Assembly: GCA_905397405.1 (NCBI GenBank)
Contig: CAJPVJ010000255.1
Span: 3,868 to 30,233, forward strand
Reading direction: 5' to 3'
Source of the DNA: Oppiella nova
Taxonomy: Eukaryota; Arthropoda; Arachnida; Sarcoptiformes; Oppiidae
DNA: 26,366 nt
Part shown: positions 9,705-20,869 of the stretch, one piece after another
Position numbering within the stretch: position 1 is the stretch's first letter
How the letters are laid out: each line of letters begins with the position of its first letter
Translations under genes and position numbers: made by a program
Notes under the pieces: generated by a model
The model's input: the letters and a program-made list of their open reading frames with translations, nothing else
Database searches by the model: none
What the model was told of the DNA's origin: nothing

Positions 9705-11285
9705 TCCGTATATTTAATTTACTGTTTATGCGGTTATATAACAAAACACAACTGAAAATATGACAGAATTTCACTCATGTCTTGTGTGTTTGGAATATAA
9801 TATAAACTAAGTTTAGTAAATATCGTGAAAATGTGTGTCATTTGAAAATAATAAAAAAATTAGCGGTTCATAGACTATATGGTACGGTATATAATATATT
9901 CATATGGTTATAGATATTACTTTATATATATATTACTTTAGATATTAGTTAATATAATACTGTATAAATTATATCATGCTAACAGTGTCTGGTCTTATAT
10001 TAAGTCAGTTTATTTGAGAGTCGAGTATAACTTATATATACTTTATGTATCAAAATTATATGACAGCCGAGGCCCTAATGTTTTTCAAAAGCACGCAATG
10101 ATTACATCAAAAAGTCTCGTTCCTGTTTTCTGTCTTTATATATTCCCATGTATTAAAAAAAATTCAATGCATTTTACGTGTATTTCAGTGCAATTCATAA
10201 CTTATATTAATAAAAAAGTTAGCTCCAAACAATGAACTGACAAATATTGAGCGAAAAGTTACTCCTAATAGATGCCTATGAAATGCAATTATGAATACAT
10301 GCAATAAATTGGTTTAAAAGAGTATTTGACACCAGAATTATTAATGTATTAATAATTGTGAGTCAAAACACATTATAAACTAATGCCGAGTATTTGTGTT
10401 TAAGCTCTCGATTCCAGTCAAAAGCCTTTTGCCTCAAAGACTTCATTCACCAAATATTTTCGCTTTAAAAGCAAAACAAATGAATTGTTTCGCTAAACAA
10501 TTGCTTATAATTTAGCATTTTTTGTGTTGACTACTGACTACTGGAATTTCATGTAAAAACTTATGTCATACACAATATGCGGTGTATTAAATAAAAAACA
10601 AGTCTTATTACTCTTTATAAATGTGTGAACACAACACAAGTGAAACGATTTGTCATACGATTCGTGAAATAAAACTTTTTTTAAACATATATTTAATCGT
10701 TTCAATTGATACCGAGAAAGACCTGATGTGTGAATACAAGTGAGACAATGAAAGCAATGAATTTATATTTGCGGTCATGTTTGCGAGCCATGGCTTAGAG
10801 GCTCCGCAAACGTGTCTATAATTTAATTGACATTAAAAACACGTCTTAAAGTGTTTGCCATAAGAGATACAATTGTGTATGAAATGGATGTCCTTGCGGT
10901 GATGGTGTCTGTGTGTATATATCCGGCGTACAATTATATATCCTTAATGGCAATGCTATTCAATGGGACGACAATTCACACAAAGTGTTTGTCATATCAT
11001 TTATGGGCTAATCATAGCATAAACTCAATTAAAATATTTACACAAAAAGAGAGTCTAATAGTAATAATAATCATAAGAAGCGTGTATTCGCTATGAATTG
11101 AAATGAATGTCAAAAACTCAACGATTCATTTGAATCGAAAACTCATTCACTCATAAAACTAACAAAAAGTTAATTAAGCGTTTAAGAGGGGAACTGTAGT
11201 TTAGTGGTGGTGTGTGTGTGTGGAGTGGTAGGTAGTGGTGGAAGTGGTAGGACTGTGATAGGTATGGTAGGTATGGTGTACTCAC

Positions 11286-11574
11286 AGATATTCTGGTTGT
11301 GAGCCCTCTGTGTGAGGACCTGTGTCTTGAGTTGTCTGAGTTGTCTGAGTTTGAGTTGTTGTGCGGACACCGACTCCTTGAGTCTCTGGACATTGTGGTC
11401 GCACTCATTGATTTGAGTGGTGAGGTTGTGGTCGTGCCTCAAGAACTGGAGTTTCTGTTCGCGGGCTGTAATCACCTGATGGTTAGACTGGATGTGCTGT
11501 TGCTGTCTTGTGGCCAATTCGCGCAACTCATATAAACTCATGTTTTGGTGGTTGTGTTGAGCCATACCTATCAT
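11286..11574 (-). CDS. ASPP: ASPP homologue, first visible exon: start of the conserved coiled coil
   Basis: Encodes residues 1-96 plus the first base of codon 97. LYELRELATRQQQHIQ matches the vertebrate ASPP1/2 stretch LAELQEMASRQQQQIE. LKESVSAQQLKLRQLRQLK matches LKEIAENQEAKLKKVRALK, and QRAHNQNI aligns at the exon end. Gln-, Leu- and charge-rich heptads indicate a long coiled coil that continues through the next two exons. The donor T|GTGAGT (GT 11285-11284) is near-consensus. A minus-strand stop, TAA at 11589-11587, blocks the frame upstream, so translation begins at ATG 11574 or 11565, or the exon is entered at acceptor GACAG (AG 11578-11577, phase 1) from an upstream exon I could not find. 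Starting here would give an isoform without the N-terminal ubiquitin-like/RA domain. The exon itself is certain; its start is not. Confidence 0.92.
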
Positions 11575-11719
11575 TGCTGTCACACCTTATCCATAGAGTC
11601 GACACTCGGAGGGCACAGACAGTGGACGAGCACTGGGTGTTCAGCAATGGCTTAGTTGGCTATACGTGTTGGTAGTCTCTCCACCATAATGTTTACCATT
11701 TCATTGGAGTCGTCCTAAA

Positions 11720-11731
11720 CAGGTATACCTG
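11720..11731. promoter_or_regulatory. Perfect 12-bp palindrome CAGGTATACCTG
   Basis: The sequence equals its own reverse complement and lies about 145 bp upstream of the ASPP ATG. Each half, CAGGTA, is the core recognised by Zelda-type and ZEB-type zinc fingers in animals. A role as a paired regulatory site is inferred. Confidence 0.35.
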
Positions 11732-12222
11732 ATATACACACCGTATATAACATACACAATGAATAAAAAGCAAATGCAATGCTATGTAACAAAAGCCATA
11801 CACTTGTATGGCATGTATGCTGTGTTTGTATGTATGCGACCACTCACTCACATACAGTGCATTGGATTCACTTTTTTTGAGGTCAAACCACGTATTTATA
11901 CATAATATACACTTAACAGAGTTAATGATAACTTCATTATTAAATTAGTTAATTATGTGGAAAGTGTAGAGCAGTTGAAGGGATGACACAATGTGTGGAG
12001 AAGTGATCATATTTTGGCCGTAAGTTTGCTTCACTCGAGTGTTGGACTTGTTTTGTACGACAAAAGGAATGTTAAGTTTAAAACTCTTTGCAATGCTATC
12101 CACACAACTAGTGCTACGGTATGACTGACTATCACTACTACACACACCAGTCCTCGCAAATAACAACTGGTAGTACAGTGTATGCCGTTGTGGCTTCCCT
12201 TACACTCAATCCCCAACACATG

Positions 12223-12246
12223 CCTCTCTCTCTCTCCCTCTCCCTC
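12223..12246 (+). repeat. CT-rich pyrimidine tract
   Basis: A CT run with CCCT interruptions, all pyrimidine on the plus strand. It lies in the candidate promoter region. Confidence 0.9.
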
Positions 12247-12270
12247 ATGTGCTCACTCAACCTCTCTTTG

Positions 12271-12305
12271 CCTCTCTCTCTCTCTCTCTCTCTCTCCCTC
12301 TCCCT
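12271..12305 (+). repeat. (CT)n microsatellite
   Basis: A CT run of about 35 bases ending in CCCTCTCCCT. It lies about 230 bp upstream of the plus-strand ATG at 12535. Opposite-strand translation gives only an Arg-Glu repeat, which is not a real gene. Confidence 0.95.
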
Positions 12306-12534
12306 ACTCGTAGCGCCAGTATGTTGTAGCACTGGTAGTATGTAGGTTCTCCCTGTGCAGAATTGGGTAAATCTATGATGTTTTCCTTGGAAACGAAGAG
12401 CCAATCACTGTTTGCAACATTCTCGACGCGAATAGTTAGCCAACAAATTATTGAAATACCTTTTATTATATGATTATCGAAAGCTTAAGAGAGAGACGAG
12501 TCGACCAACAGTTTCCAAACAAGACTAGCGAGTG

Positions 12535-12633
12535 ATGGGCTCAGGCATAGGCACTGGTGGCTCAGGTCACTACAGACACCTCACTCACTGCCAGTCCCAG
12601 TCCCCGCTCAGCCCTATCGCACACTACAGTCAG
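12535..12633 (+). CDS. Candidate first exon of a small divergent gene, unknown product
   Basis: An ATG with G at -3 and G at +4 and an in-frame TAG nine bases upstream opens a 33-codon segment beginning MGSGIGTGGSGHYRHL. It ends ...AHYSQ at donor CAG|GTATTA. It is Gly/Ser-rich, then Gln/Ser/Pro-rich, and clearly less AT-rich than its surroundings. Splicing to 12727 keeps the frame (phase 0) across a 93-bp intron. Unspliced, the frame stops at 12667-12669 after 44 codons. The gene would be divergent from ASPP. I do not recognise the peptide. No domain, signal peptide or membrane segment is visible in this exon. Existence rests on start context, splice signals and composition only. Confidence 0.35.
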
Positions 12634-12726
12634 GTATTACCGGATTTTTGCTCAAAGCAAAGCAAATAAACTTTTCGCTCTTAAGAGTCATGTATGACAT
12701 GTGTGTCTCTCTTAACCGCAACCCAG

Positions 12727-12873
12727 CGTTACAGCCGATCGTCATTACGGAACCGATTCATGAAAGACATGCAACACATACGAGACCTGTATATCTGTAA
12801 TGTCTGTTCACTTGTATTGGCGCACACTTTCCAAACACTAATCACAGCTTCCATTCAATTCTTGTATTTCTAA
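12727..12873 (+). CDS. Candidate second exon of the small divergent gene, unknown product
   Basis: It follows a pyrimidine-rich acceptor (TGTGTGTCTCTC ... CCCAG, AG 12725-12726) with a CTTAAC branch-like motif. It continues the preceding frame for 48 codons to TAA at 12871-12873. It begins RYSRSSLRNRFMKDMQHIRD, which is basic and probably helical, and then becomes hydrophobic (a stretch with VCSLVLAHTF). The spliced product would be 81 residues. Possible internal donors at 12789 (GTATAT) or 12797 (GTAATG) would instead link this exon to further exons to the right. I could not identify such exons or the family. Confidence 0.32.
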   Translation, partial: RYSRSSLRNRFMKDMQHIRDLYICNVCSLVLAHTFQTLITASIQFLYF

Positions 12874-15800
12874 TCTTATTTCAACTTTTTTTTATGGCTG
12901 AATATGATTTGATGACTGCATTAGAATTTGTAGATAATTATGAAATTTGAATCAATTTTTCTGAAAAGTTTTGCGTCAAATGAGATGCAATCATGTAATC
13001 AATGTTTCCTTTAATAACTAGTAATGCATTTATAATTTAAATCAATTCATGAATAAAAATTTTATGATAAAAGGCATCGCGAGAGAGAAGTCATCATTTA
13101 TACAGACAATAGTCGACTCATGTCTTAATGTCTTTATTATTCATACGATTTTAAAAATTAAATTTAATGACTGAAACGAAAAGAAAGACAGAAATATGTA
13201 ATGAGAGGTAAACTCTTGAGCTGAGAGTCCATAGACTCCGACTGCAAACCCAATTGATCGACAAATCAGTCAAACTCTTGTATTTCAAACCCGAATGACC
13301 TTCAATTCAATACTAGCCCTACAAGTGCTGCCTATCTCTCAACCGACACACGAAGTGCACAAAAATCAGACTCAACACTGACTTTAGCTCTTGGTTTTGG
13401 ACTTGTTTTTTGAGAAAATCGTTTCTTTAATTTTGAAATCATAGATTTTTGAGATCTCTTTTAGCATTTGAAAACCGCATCTCAAACACTGCACACAACA
13501 AATCAATTCCTTTCATAAGATGTTTGGCCTTTATTTCAATAATTTATTCCTTCGATACAAACGTTTGGATATTCCTCTGACCAGTGCTTTGAATAAAACT
13601 TGAAAAATAAATAAATCTATATATAAATAAACATAATATGCATTTCCAATATCAAACTCAATTCAATTTGAATTCCTGTAAAGAATTTCAGTTTGAAATT
13701 CAGGACAAATTATTCGTTTTATTCGTGGCAACAAATCCCAGAATTATATTCATAAAAATAAACTTTAATCCGAGTTCAAGCAAAAAAGTGTTCAAGCAAA
13801 AAAGTGTTGTTAACTAAATTTAAGGCTTATGTACCTCAGGCTTTTTAACATTAGTCTGCTATGTATTGCTCGCATCTAATCTTAATCTTATTTCAGCAAA
13901 AAATGAGTTAAAATGTGTGCAAATATTTCAAATTTTTTCGCTGTTAAGAAATTTACACACAAAAACGTAACCCTATTGGCAGTTATAATGAGAGGGAGTT
14001 TTTGTCAAAAATATGAAAATTGTATTCTCTTTATCTCCAAACGAAAAGAGATTTTAATGAAAACATTTGAAAAGTGCCGTAAAATGTAGTACTTTTAGTA
14101 GGAATGCATGACTTTTTAATTTTATTTTTATTACTTATTAAATCCTCACTCATATATAATGCATACATTTAAATGAAAATATGTTTAGTTTATGCGAATA
14201 AATTCAAAACTCAAAGCATTTTTTGTTTAACTTTGAAATTAAAATAAAAAAGAAATATTTCCATAAAAACACATTTTCATACTATATTTTCATTTAAATA
14301 ATACTCTCGCTAATGATTTATGTTTTATATATTGCATTATGACATACATTACAACTGACTATATTTGTATAAAAATTTCATACAATAATGTTATATAACT
14401 CTTAAACTCAGGTGAACCACATTTTGCCGCTAATGTCGTGTTGCGAATGAATGGCATTACAATTATAGGCGTTTCCCTTAAATAACAGACACACAAAAAA
14501 TATGAGAGGAAAATGATTTCCAAAATGATATTCTCTCTGTCTTTTCGCTCACTTTATGTTTTGTGTATGTTTTCGGTGAACACACAGAAGAAAAAAGTTT
14601 TCAGGATTTGTTTTTTAGATTTTTTATTTTATGTGTCAACTCAGCACAAGAAAAAATCAATCCTTTCTCTGTCTCTCTTCTCCGCCTTTCGGAGAGACAA
14701 ATGAAAGTCAAAGACAACAGAAAATCTTTGAGAAAGACATGAATTATTGTTCGATCTTTTATTTCTGTCATTTTCTAACGATATGTCCCTTTTTAGGCGA
14801 ATAATGTAACAAACAATACATAAAACAATAGACCATTGAATTGTCTTTTCCTCACTTCAACGCATATTTAATAATCACTAATAGTTTGCTTTAAACATAT
14901 TTTCTGTGTTATCAATACATATGCAAAGAAAAAGCAATTTCTGAAACATTGAGTTTTGAATTTATTTAATCGTTTGACAAAGAAATTGCCAGAAGTTGTG
15001 TGTTGGGGGCACACAGAGCCTCGTATTTGATTGAATTTTATACAATAAACTCAATATTCTTATGTATGTATTGTTATTATAACTCTTCAACTTCTGTTCA
15101 AATAATTGATTTTCTAATAAGAAGTCAGAAAAATACTATTTCTAGAAAATGCTTAAATAATATTGAACTCAACTCTCGATGTTTTGTTTGCCATTCAATA
15201 GTGTGTTAAAACTTGAAATATTAAAGTGAATGAACCAACACTTTTCACTCGTCTTAGTATTGAGTCTTTCTTTTGAACATAAATTTTAAGCACTTTTTTG
15301 TCTAATAAACCAATTCTTTGTTTAATGACTATTTTGTGATTTTCTGCAAAAATCTTCAATTTCTTTGTCTATTATATTATTTAAGAAATGTTATTAAAGT
15401 GTCAAAAGAATATCCTGCAAATTGTCTAATATTTTAGAAAAGTTTATATTTTAAAACAATATCTTTTCATAAAAAGCCTGAAAAGACAATAAAATATATT
15501 AACAGATAATACAATATAAACCTCGCTATAGCTTAACGCTGACGTCATTATTAAATAAAAATTATTTAATTATAAGTTTGTTATCTATGAGATATTCACA
15601 CAAAAATTCAATACTAACTCAAATACTATCAATAATACTATGTTTAAAATGGTATTTAATTATAATTCATAAACTCTGATTAAACTTTGTTTTATTAAAA
15701 TAGCACCACATAAGGATCTAACTAATATTATATCAATCAATAAAATATATTATTCATTACATGATTGCATAAACGTTTTACTAAAATTAATTTTTAATAT

Positions 15801-17190
15801 TTTATAAATTCTAATTTCAATTCCAAAATATAACCATTAATTTTATTATATATGGTATTAATTGAAATCATTTTAAACAACAAGAGTTGTGTTAAAGACT
15901 ATTGAGAAATGATAGCATTTCCCAAATTGTAATTTATATATAATTTATTCAAATGAAGCCAAGAATAGTAATAAGATTTTCTAATTATCCACTCATTATC
16001 ATAAGAAAGCATTTTATCCATTGTTTAGTCATATATTATGTAAAATAAAATGAATTTTCTATTAATGAATTAATATTGAATTAATTTTGGGATAAAATTG
16101 TGAATATTCACTGTGTGATAAAGCGTAGACTTATTTGAATTAAAATGCAATTTAATACCATTTTGTGTGAATTGTTTTGTTACACATAATAATTTAATAA
16201 AATAATTGTCTGATGACAAGTGCAGTCAAGTAATATTTTATTGACATTTAGTTTTATTGCATTTAATTATTATTCTTATGATAAAAAATTATTCAAAAGG
16301 GAAGTGAAGACAGAAATATTACATTATATGAAAAGTGAGGAGATTTGAGAAACTTTTAGTCTTATGAGAGAAACTATAATAATATGATATATCTGTGTAT
16401 ATGTTATTAACATTTGTCAGAATTATTGGTTGCGAGCGATCGATATTTCTATATTAGTTTGAAAGCCTTGTTTCTGAAAAGTGTTATCATTATTATTATT
16501 AGAAAATAGCTGTGCTCTATATACGAGGTGTAGCGCCATATGAATTATAAGTTATTAATGTAATGTTGTATTTTATATGGTATTGGTATTTTGTTTCACT
16601 AAACCAAGTAATCGTATTTTTAATTAGAATTTCTAATATTGTTTATAAATTGAAATATAAATCAACAGAAATTGTTATTTATTTATTACAAACAATCAGT
16701 AGCTGTCAATCAAAACAAATCAATAATTGATAATTTCTTAAGAGAATTCATTAATCACTTAATCCTTGAAGATTTTAGCGAATTATACAACAAAACAATT
16801 TACTACAGTATAAAGTACTGTATATTATATTAAAGCAAATGTGAATTAGTTTAAAAACTTGACGATAATGTCTATAAATGTAATTTAGAAGAACTGATTG
16901 TTTTGCATTATCTCTGCTTTTGATAAAAGTAAAAAAAGTTATCGTCAAAAATATCCATTGAGTGGTTGACTCCATCGGTGCTATTCTTAGTGAAGAGATA
17001 TATTTAATGGAAATCCCGTCACGTCTGCTCTTAAGAGGAGAGAAATTCATTTAAAGTGATAGTCACCGAGAAATCAGTGAACCTAATCGTATCTTAAGCT
17101 CTAATTTTAATAAAATATTTTTCTCTGTATTGAAGCAAATGAACAAAATTTATTGAGTTGTGTCACAAAATTTTTGCTTTTCTTCTCTCA

Positions 17191-17216
17191 TCTCTCTCTC
17201 TCTCTCTCTCTCTCTC
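17191..17216 (+). repeat. (CT)n microsatellite
   Basis: A perfect CT run of 13 units, flanked by further short CT-rich sequence. Confidence 0.97.
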
Positions 17217-18163
17217 ATCTTTGCCTCTATTTTCACTCATACTCTCCATGAAAGTCATCACAAAATTCAGAGCAAAAAGCAATCTTTAAGATGTGATACC
17301 TATTTTTGAGGGCAAAAAAAATTTTACTTGAAATATAGCCGTAAGTATAGAAAAAGAGAGGACTTTAATAACTTCATATATATTTTACGTCCAAATGCTT
17401 TAGTTTTAAAAAACAATTTTTCTCGACTCTTATGTACAAAAAGTTATTGAAAAGAGAATTTTCTGTTTTATAGCCGTTTTCTGTTCATTAGAAAGAATAT
17501 TTCATCGAAAATGTTTTTGTAACTAATTTTATGTTTTTAAAACATTTTTTGCAAACGAAAAACTACTATAAAAATTAAATAACAATAAGTATTATGCACT
17601 GAAAATTGCAGTCAAAATGTAATTTGTTGATTAAAATTACTGCTCGAGTTATAAATCAAATAAATTCATAGAATTTTTTGCTGTATAATAATAATCTTGA
17701 AAAAGCACATGAAATTTGAAAAAACAATTTATGTGTTCATAACATAAAGTTATAAACATAAATAAAAAGTAAATTCATTGTAATGTTTGGAGAGCATAAG
17801 TATAAGGGAAGAAAAATAGGACCAAAAGTTTGTTGGAATATATAAGTCAGACAACAAGTTTGCAAACGTATTATTGATAGGAGAGTAAGAAATATATCAA
17901 ATATGAAATAGAAATAAACAATTTTCATACTATTTCTGTCGGTTTGAGTGATTGCCAGCAAAAAAGTAGCGAACGATTTGAACAAATATTTTTTGGTCAA
18001 ATCAGTTGCTTGTGTTCTACTCGTCTCACTATCCACTCAAGCAAAACATACCCAAAAAATACTTCACTGCTGTTTAATACATCGAAAATGTATAGCATTT
18101 CTTGCCATATAATGGGAAAGTGTTTGATTTAATGTCGCAAAAGCGTAAAGTGAATCAATCGAT

Positions 18164-18165
<2 letters not shown>

Positions 18166-18199
<34 letters not shown>
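18166..18199 (+). repeat. (CT)n microsatellite
   Basis: A perfect CT run of about 17 units. Confidence 0.97.
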
Positions 18200-18202
<3 letters not shown>

Positions 18203-18806
18203 CTTATGAAATGAATTTGAATTTTTCTCTAATATTGCAGACAATCTCGAAGTGAATGTTATAAAAAGTTTTCAATTGATTAAACAAAACGAAATCTGAA
18301 TTTTGCGATCATTTAAAAGATAAGATTTATTTGAAAGAAGGGCTACTTTTTAGTTGGAGATGGGGAGCAAAATGTATGATTATTAGTAATTGTTAGTTGA
18401 AGGCTATGTCTATACCGGTGCCTCTCTATCACGATCACGATCTCTGCACCCAATCCTCCAATACTCGTATGCAATATATATTAAGTAAGTCTTGTGTACA
18501 TAAGACAAGTGAACCAACGGCTAAATGCAGCCATTTATTGCAAAACACTAGAAAATGTTCATTACTACTGGCCCTCCAGGCCTCGCAATAGCCGATAACG
18601 CCTTAATATAAGTCACACAATTGAGTGGAGAATTGCCTTTTTTCGTTACATAAAATTTCGACTACAATTGTACAGCAATTTTGCTTTGTTTTCTCTACTC
18701 TTCAAACGTAAAGTCAAAGTGAATGATGAGTTCGTAGAAAGTGACTGACTATTACATGACATGCAAACAACTTTCCTAATACTGTATAACACTACTAACC
18801 AGACTA

Positions 18807-18810
<4 letters not shown>

Positions 18811-18842
<32 letters not shown>

Positions 18843-18845
18843 TCT
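18811..18845 (+). repeat. (CT)n microsatellite
   Basis: A CT run of about 35 bases with a single interruption (CATCT) near its end. Confidence 0.97.
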
Positions 18846-20843
18846 GACCAAAACACAACTATACATCTTAAAGCCAGCATTAATTAAACACAATTGAAAA
18901 TTTACTTATGGTTTTGAAATAAACGAGTAGATAAGGCATAAGAGAGTGTGCCTACAAAACTAATAATGAGATTTTGTTAATTAAAAAAGTGCACAAAAAC
19001 ATGGTTTCGTTTGTAATAAACTATGAGAGGAGAGAGTGAGCCGAGTGTTGACAAAATGAGATGTGATTTCAGTACATAAGCGCTGAAATAGTAATGCAAT
19101 CATAAATCTGGAACTCATTTCTGTGGACATACTTTACTCACTAATATGAGACATATTCTTGGAGAGCACTGGTATATAATGACAAAGTATAGTAACTGGA
19201 GTGCCTACAAAACTAATAACTAAATAGTGATTCTTTAGTTCTTAGAATTACAGTCCAGTAACAGTATATAGACTCAGGAATTGCATGAAAGCAATGAAGT
19301 TTATATATCTATCCGTTACTCCATTGCACTCCACTATTGATATGTTTGGTTATGTCTACAGATATGAGAATATCTTTACGAGAATACTACTCAAACTATT
19401 CATAGATAAGTACAGCAAACATACAATATGTCTATTAATGTCTCACTTATACTGTATATAAAAGTTCATATCAATACCAAAACGAAATGTTAGAATTCTA
19501 TCCTATTTTTCTATTTTTCTTATTATTTTTGTGTTAACTTTTACTATTAGTGCGACTCATATGAAGCAAGATTTGGTAACTTTTAATGTAAATATACGAC
19601 AAAAATTTTAATGATAGCGACAGATGAGTATTTTTATTGACAGTAAAAGCAAACTATTCTGTGATAATATTATTTAAACACTCCTTCACAAGTTGTATAC
19701 ATTCTCTTATAATCTCACATTGATTTGAGTTAACAAAACACTTGAAAATAAATTTAATATAAATAATAAACACATTACTTTGATATTATGTAAACTATTT
19801 TAAATTTATGATTTAAATAAATTATTACACATAACATGAATTTGACGTTTATAAGTGTGATTCAAAAACTGTGGGAAGTTGTATGATTGCTATTTCTATG
19901 CGGCATAATATTTTTCAACATGGTCAATAGTGATGTATTAAATGGAGCTCTCATATATTGCTGACCGAGTTGAAATATATTTTTATTGGATTGTATTAAG
20001 CATTATTGAAAGGTTAACCTTAAAACCTTTCCGATATATTTTGGGCCTCACTTACAATACAGTACAATATCATACAATTTATACAACTTGATGTACATTA
20101 CAGTGAACTGCAATTTATTGTGTTTTATAATAATAGAAATAAGTGAAGACTTTGTTATATAGAGTGAGATTAAATTTCTGGTGACTCCAGTATGTATGCA
20201 TTTTCTCTCATATACTCATATATAGTAATAACTAATATTGTTTAATGGATTTTTGTGATCGATGTGAACAAAAAGTGAAGCTCTAAAATAAATTACTGAG
20301 TTGTGAGTCACCCGAGTATTACTGTCGCTATATTTTAATAAAAGGCTTAAGAAAACTTACAAGTATAATGATAAGAATTGTAATACTCTAATAGATTAGC
20401 TGATAAAATATATTTTTACGCCAATTATACTAGTATAACGAAATATTAGTTAATAAAGAGTTGAACACTAGTTATATCATAATTCTTGTAAAACAAAAGA
20501 AACTATTTTTCATCATATAATTGACTCAAAAAATGAAATTAATTTAGAATAATATATAAGTTTAATGTTTAAAAAAGAATTTCTAAAACATTAGTTTTAA
20601 GATATAAAATATGCTAACATTAAAAAGCCATTTATTTGCCAATTATGCAAACTTTTAATAAAAAGTTTTTGTTGAAAACTAAGATTATATTGATTTTTAA
20701 GAATTAAAAATTACTTGAAGCACTAATTTAATTACCATTAAAATCTTTCTCTCCCCTCTCACTCACTTACTAAATATGGATTAATCTAATGGTCCCTTAA
20801 GTCACAAATTTAACAATTCTCTATTAATTAAATAAATAAAAAT

Positions 20844-20869
20844 TCTCTCTCTCTCTCTCTCTCTCTCTC
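20844..20869 (+). repeat. (CT)n microsatellite
   Basis: A perfect TC/CT run of 13 units. Confidence 0.97.

Larger units (their letters stand above)
4793..11285 (-). other. ASPP: Large ASPP intron (about 6.5 kb)
   Basis: The intron lies between donor GTGAGT (11285-11280) and acceptor AAAAG (4794-4793), splitting a codon after its first base. It is mostly 25-30% GC with stops in all frames. It holds the splice-site tandem repeat, a CT tract near 7.2 kb, a GA tract near 9.69 kb, several ACTGTATA octamers and an exon-like island at 8920-9015. I see no complete gene. The 89-codon plus-strand frame at 10827-11096 and the 73-codon one at 10014-10235 have no recognisable similarity. Confidence 0.85.
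11575..12534. promoter_or_regulatory. Candidate bidirectional promoter region
   Basis: This 960-bp stretch lies between the first visible ASPP exon (minus) and a plus-strand ATG at 12535. It is less AT-rich than the flanks and carries two pyrimidine tracts, the palindrome at 11720-11731 and a TATA-like TTATATAC on the minus strand near 11745. On the plus side a TATATGA lies near 12466, about 65 bp before the ATG. Two overlapping minus-strand frames (12219-12031 and 12404-12138) are driven by the GA/CT repeat or lack any recognisable domain. Promoter function is inferred from layout only. Confidence 0.3.

Noticed and set aside
10728-10793. Short minus-strand ORF beginning MARKHDRKYKF with a hydrophobic tail
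   Set aside because: Only about 29 codons, with no upstream or downstream support. It is compatible with chance.
10014-11096. Two plus-strand frames of 73 and 89 codons in the large intron
   Set aside because: AT-rich composition, no domain, no convincing splice sites, and the orientation is antisense to ASPP.
11151-11408. 85-codon minus-strand frame overlapping the first visible ASPP exon
   Set aside because: It is an alternative frame of the ASPP exon and the following intron. The ASPP frame has clear family alignment.
12138-12404. 88-codon minus-strand frame with an Arg-Glu repeat, and its plus-strand counterpart with a Leu-Ser repeat
   Set aside because: Both are translations of the CT/GA microsatellites, with no supporting start, splice or domain evidence.
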